This document shows positions 5,267 through 7,155 of a DNA stretch of 7,155 nucleotides, in pieces (position 1 is the stretch's first letter; every line of letters begins with the position of its first letter). The notes under the pieces were generated by a model. That model did no database searches, had not been told where the DNA came from, and saw nothing but the letters and a program-made list of their open reading frames with translations. Both the position numbers and the translations under genes were made by a program. This DNA is from CAYMDD01 sp964409675 (GTDB lineage Bacteria > Pseudomonadota > Alphaproteobacteria > Rickettsiales > SXRF01), in NCBI GenBank assembly GCA_964409675.1, contig CAYPEF010000110.1, forward strand, positions 1-7,155, written 5' to 3'.

Positions 5267-5794
5267 TTACTGCAGGCGTGGCGAGATGCCGGAAAAATTG
5301 AGGTGTTTGTAGGTGAAGGTTTTCGGCTCGGCCAGCAGCTTGGCTGTGTGGGTGGCGGCCCAGTCGGAGCGGTAGAGCAAGTCGCCGGGGCGAGGCTGGG
5401 CGAGGGTGAAATCGATGGAATAATTATCGGTGATCGGGCCGGGAAGCTTGACATTGCGGGCGTAGTGCAGCCCGTCCTTCGCGCCGATATGCGGCGAGAG
5501 CAGGTAATCCACGCGCTTGCCGGTGTCATCGCTGACGATATGCGCCGTCACCTGCAGGCCGGGGACGAAGCCGGTCAGCGCATTCCCTTCCCAGCGAACG
5601 ATACCCAACAGGAGAATATCCGATTGCTTGGGGGTAAGGACGATCTTCTCAGGTAAAATAGTATCCGGTGCTTCGGCGCGGAATTCGGCGCTGATGTCCG
5701 GCTGCACCTGCTCTTTGCCCAGCGGCATCACATTCTCCGCCGCCCCTGCCGGGAGCGCAGCGAGTGCAAAAGCAAGGGCAAGCAGGTATTTCAT
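5267..5794 (-). CDS. Exported protein resembling the P19/Tp34 iron-uptake family (Pfam Iron_transport-like)
   Basis: This 175-residue protein begins with a signal peptide: Met-Lys, a hydrophobic core (3-14) and an Ala-Gly-Ala-Ala cleavage region at 16-19, so it is probably periplasmic. The mature part resembles P19/Tp34, beta-sandwich proteins that bind Cu/Fe and work with FTR1-type iron permeases. The similar stretches are a DTGK turn (90-93), DGLHYARNVKL (107-117, compare DGPHYGANI in P19), NYSIDFTLAQP (124-134) and the terminal FTYKHLNFSG (160-169). The P19 N-terminal ligand stretch (ADIHLEADIHA) aligns with SDILLLGIVRW (58-68), where the His and Glu are lost. His110 remains; His102 and His149 are nearby candidates. 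The ATG at 5794 overlaps the argJ stop as ATGA, implying translational coupling; a start at 5848 would lengthen the overlap and bury the signal peptide. The family call is from memory of motifs; a diverged homologue with lost or changed metal binding is possible. Confidence 0.55.
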   Translation of the reverse strand: MKYLLALAFALAALPAGAAENVMPLGKEQVQPDISAEFRAEAPDTILPEKIVLTPKQSDILLLGIVRWEGNALTGFVPGLQVTAHIVSDDTGKRVDYLLSPHIGAKDGLHYARNVKLPGPITDNYSIDFTLAQPRPGDLLYRSDWAATHTAKLLAEPKTFTYKHLNFSGISPRLQ

Positions 5795-7017
5795 GTCCGG
5801 TAGCTGCCGTTGATGTCGATATAGCCGTGCGTCAGGTCGCAGGTCCACACAGTGGCGGAGCCGTGTGCGATGCCGACATCGACGGCAATGTGAATTTCCT
5901 GCCCTTTCATGTGCGGCACGATCATTTCCTCGCGGTAATCCGGGTTGCGCTCGCCCTGCCGGGCGATGGTGACGCCTCCGATAGCAATAGTGAGCTTGTC
6001 GCGGTCGGCCCGTTCGCCGCTTTTGCCGACGGCCATCACCACGCGGCCCCAGTTGGCGTCCTCGCCGGCAATGGCTGTTTTCACCAATGGGGAGTTAGCG
6101 ATGGATAGGCCGATCTTACGCGCTGCCGCGTCCGACTCAGCGCCGCTAATGTCAATAGTGACGAACTTGCTCGCCCCCTCGCCGTCTTTTACCACTAATT
6201 GCGCCAGCTCGGTGAGCAGCGATTCCAGCGCGCGGCGGAACTCGGTGAGTGCGCCGTCAGCGGCATGTTGCGGCGCAGCATTGCCGGCCTTGCCGGTGGC
6301 GAATAGTAAGAGTGTATCGCTGGTGGAGGTGTCGCCGTCCACGGTGATACAGTTGAAGGAGCGGGCGTTGGCTTCGCTTAAGGCAATTTGCAGGATATCG
6401 GCGGGAATGTTCGCATCGGTAAAGACGAAGGCGAGCATGGTGGCCATGTCCGGCGCGATCATGCCGGAGCCTTTCGCAATGCCGTTTAAGGTTACTTTCA
6501 CGCCATTGATGATGGAGTGACGGGTGGCCAGCTTGGGATAGGTGTCGGTGGTGAGGATGGCGGCAGCGGCGTCCGCCCACGCATCTTCCTTTAGGGCAGC
6601 TTTCAATGCGGGGAGCGCGTCGGTGATGCGCTGGTCGGGCAGTTTCTCGCCGATGACGCCAGTGGAAGCCATGAAAAAAGCCTGCTCGTGGCAGCCTGCC
6701 AGCGCGCTGGCGGCGTTTTGCACGCGGTCCACGCTCGCTTCGCCCGCCTTGCCGGTGAAGGCGTTGGAATTGCCGGAATTCACTACCAGCACCCGCCCCT
6801 CGCCCGCTTTCAAATGCGCGCGGCAGCGCTCCACCGGCGCGGAAGCGGTGAGCGAGGTGGTGAGCACCCCCGCCACCGTGGTGCCGGGGGTGCATTCCAC
6901 GTACAGCAGGTCGGGCCGGTCTTTATAGCGGATGCCGCAATTGCCCACGCTCAGGCGCACGCCTGCCAGCGGCGGGAGGACGGGGTAGTTGGTGGGAGCG
7001 AGGGGGGAGCGTTTCAT
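5791..7017 (-). CDS. argJ: Bifunctional glutamate N-acetyltransferase / amino-acid N-acetyltransferase ArgJ
   Basis: The 408-residue enzyme transfers the acetyl group from N-acetylornithine to glutamate, recycling it in arginine biosynthesis; bifunctional forms also use acetyl-CoA. The self-cleavage site is visible: GIAKGSGMIAPDMATML (179-195), with Thr193 as the nucleophile that becomes the N-terminus of the beta chain. The oxyanion-hole block ASTGVIGE (117-124), the N-terminal SPLAP...AGVRL, VVNSGNSNAFTG (78-89), TVDGDTSTSDT (225-235), ANWGRV (321-326) and the terminal CDLTHGYIDINGSYRT (393-408) are all typical, and the length is normal. I cannot decide mono- versus bifunctional activity from sequence, so the product name follows general usage. 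The ATG at 7017 gives the usual SPLAP start, but no Shine-Dalgarno is evident before it. It heads a minus-strand block, with its TGA inside the ATG of the P19-like gene. Upstream are repeat hairpins rather than a clear promoter. Confidence 0.96.
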   Translation of the reverse strand: MKRSPLAPTNYPVLPPLAGVRLSVGNCGIRYKDRPDLLYVECTPGTTVAGVLTTSLTASAPVERCRAHLKAGEGRVLVVNSGNSNAFTGKAGEASVDRVQNAASALAGCHEQAFFMASTGVIGEKLPDQRITDALPALKAALKEDAWADAAAAILTTDTYPKLATRHSIINGVKVTLNGIAKGSGMIAPDMATMLAFVFTDANIPADILQIALSEANARSFNCITVDGDTSTSDTLLLFATGKAGNAAPQHAADGALTEFRRALESLLTELAQLVVKDGEGASKFVTIDISGAESDAAARKIGLSIANSPLVKTAIAGEDANWGRVVMAVGKSGERADRDKLTIAIGGVTIARQGERNPDYREEMIVPHMKGQEIHIAVDVGIAHGSATVWTCDLTHGYIDINGSYRT

Positions 7018-7040
7018 AGAAAAGGCTGCTTATTCATTCA

Positions 7041-7111
7041 TAATTCCCCTCCCCCTGGAGGGGGGAGGATAGCAATCCTTAGCGCATGCGCTTAGGATTA
7101 CTTGGAGGGGG
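7041..7111. repeat. composite palindromic repeat upstream of argJ
   Basis: Two adjacent inverted repeats occupy this stretch. The first is an 8-bp perfect hairpin, CCTCCCCC (7048-7055) with GGGGGAGG (7061-7068). The second is a 26-base palindrome at 7074-7099 centred on GCGCATGCGC, with arms AATCCT and AGGATT and a single T-T mismatch in the stem. GGAGGGGG follows at 7104-7111 and could also pair with the C-rich left arm. The first hairpin with its ATAATTCCC flank resembles the one after comF (minus strand, about 2866-2838). The rest of the 138-base stretch from 7018 to the right edge shows no convincing gene. Confidence 0.65.
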
Positions 7112-7155
7112 TGAAAGCCTGTCAGTATTACTGCACCGCTGTCACCCTCACCCAG

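Noticed and set aside
5945..6520. Plus-strand open frame of 191 codons opposite argJ
   Set aside because: It is antisense to the ArgJ self-cleavage region, and its Ser/Ala-rich translation is typical of a shadow frame.
7041..7111. CRISPR-like repeat pattern in the argJ upstream region
   Set aside because: There are palindromes but no direct repeats at regular spacing and no spacers.
7128..7155. Possible C-terminal tail of an upstream minus-strand gene (WVRVTAVQ then TAA)
   Set aside because: Only eight codons are visible before the edge; some frame always ends in a stop, so this cannot be told from chance. An upstream gene here is plausible but needs the neighbouring sequence.

Overview
The window looks like ordinary chromosomal DNA from a GC-rich proteobacterium, most likely an alphaproteobacterium. 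The pointers are a methyltransferase that closely resembles mitochondrial NDUFAF5, an ABC-F protein that begins with the Tyr-rich start I associate with alphaproteobacterial EttA, and intergenic palindromes built on CGTCAT-N-CCC, a style of repeat common in that class. I cannot fix the order or genus from sequence alone. Protein families were recognised by motif and from memory; no search was run.

Layout. Positions 1-114 hold the start of a minus-strand DUF3291-type gene that runs off the left edge. It is divergent from ettA (238-1920, plus), an ABC-F translation factor that ends in a good intrinsic terminator. Convergent with ettA is phhA (2001-2783, minus), phenylalanine hydroxylase. Behind it on the same strand is comF (2870-3580, minus), a zinc-ribbon phosphoribosyltransferase-fold protein. 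comF is divergent from an NDUFAF5-like SAM-fold gene (3657-4523, plus). The right part is a minus-strand block, in transcription order argJ (5791-7017), a small exported protein resembling the P19/Tp34 iron-uptake family (5267-5794), and mutT (4677-5069). argJ and the P19-like gene overlap by ATGA, and mutT follows after a 115-bp palindromic element.

How the genes relate. Most are housekeeping: arginine biosynthesis (argJ), nucleotide-pool sanitation (mutT), translation control (ettA), aromatic amino-acid turnover (phhA), probable complex I maturation (NDUFAF5-like) and DNA uptake or an unknown role (comF). They do not form one pathway. From memory, argJ, mutT, this methyltransferase and comF lie near each other in many alphaproteobacteria, so the order may be ancestral, with the P19-like gene as the less expected member.

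Non-coding content. Two structured inverted-repeat elements bracket mutT (4557-4660 and 5083-5197). A C/G-rich hairpin family appears after comF (about 2838-2866) and before argJ (7041-7068), the latter joined to a second, larger palindrome. I found no tRNA, rRNA, CRISPR, insertion sequence, phage gene or defence system. I see no convincing undescribed multi-gene system; the best leads are the divergent P19-like protein coupled to argJ and the paired palindromic elements around mutT.
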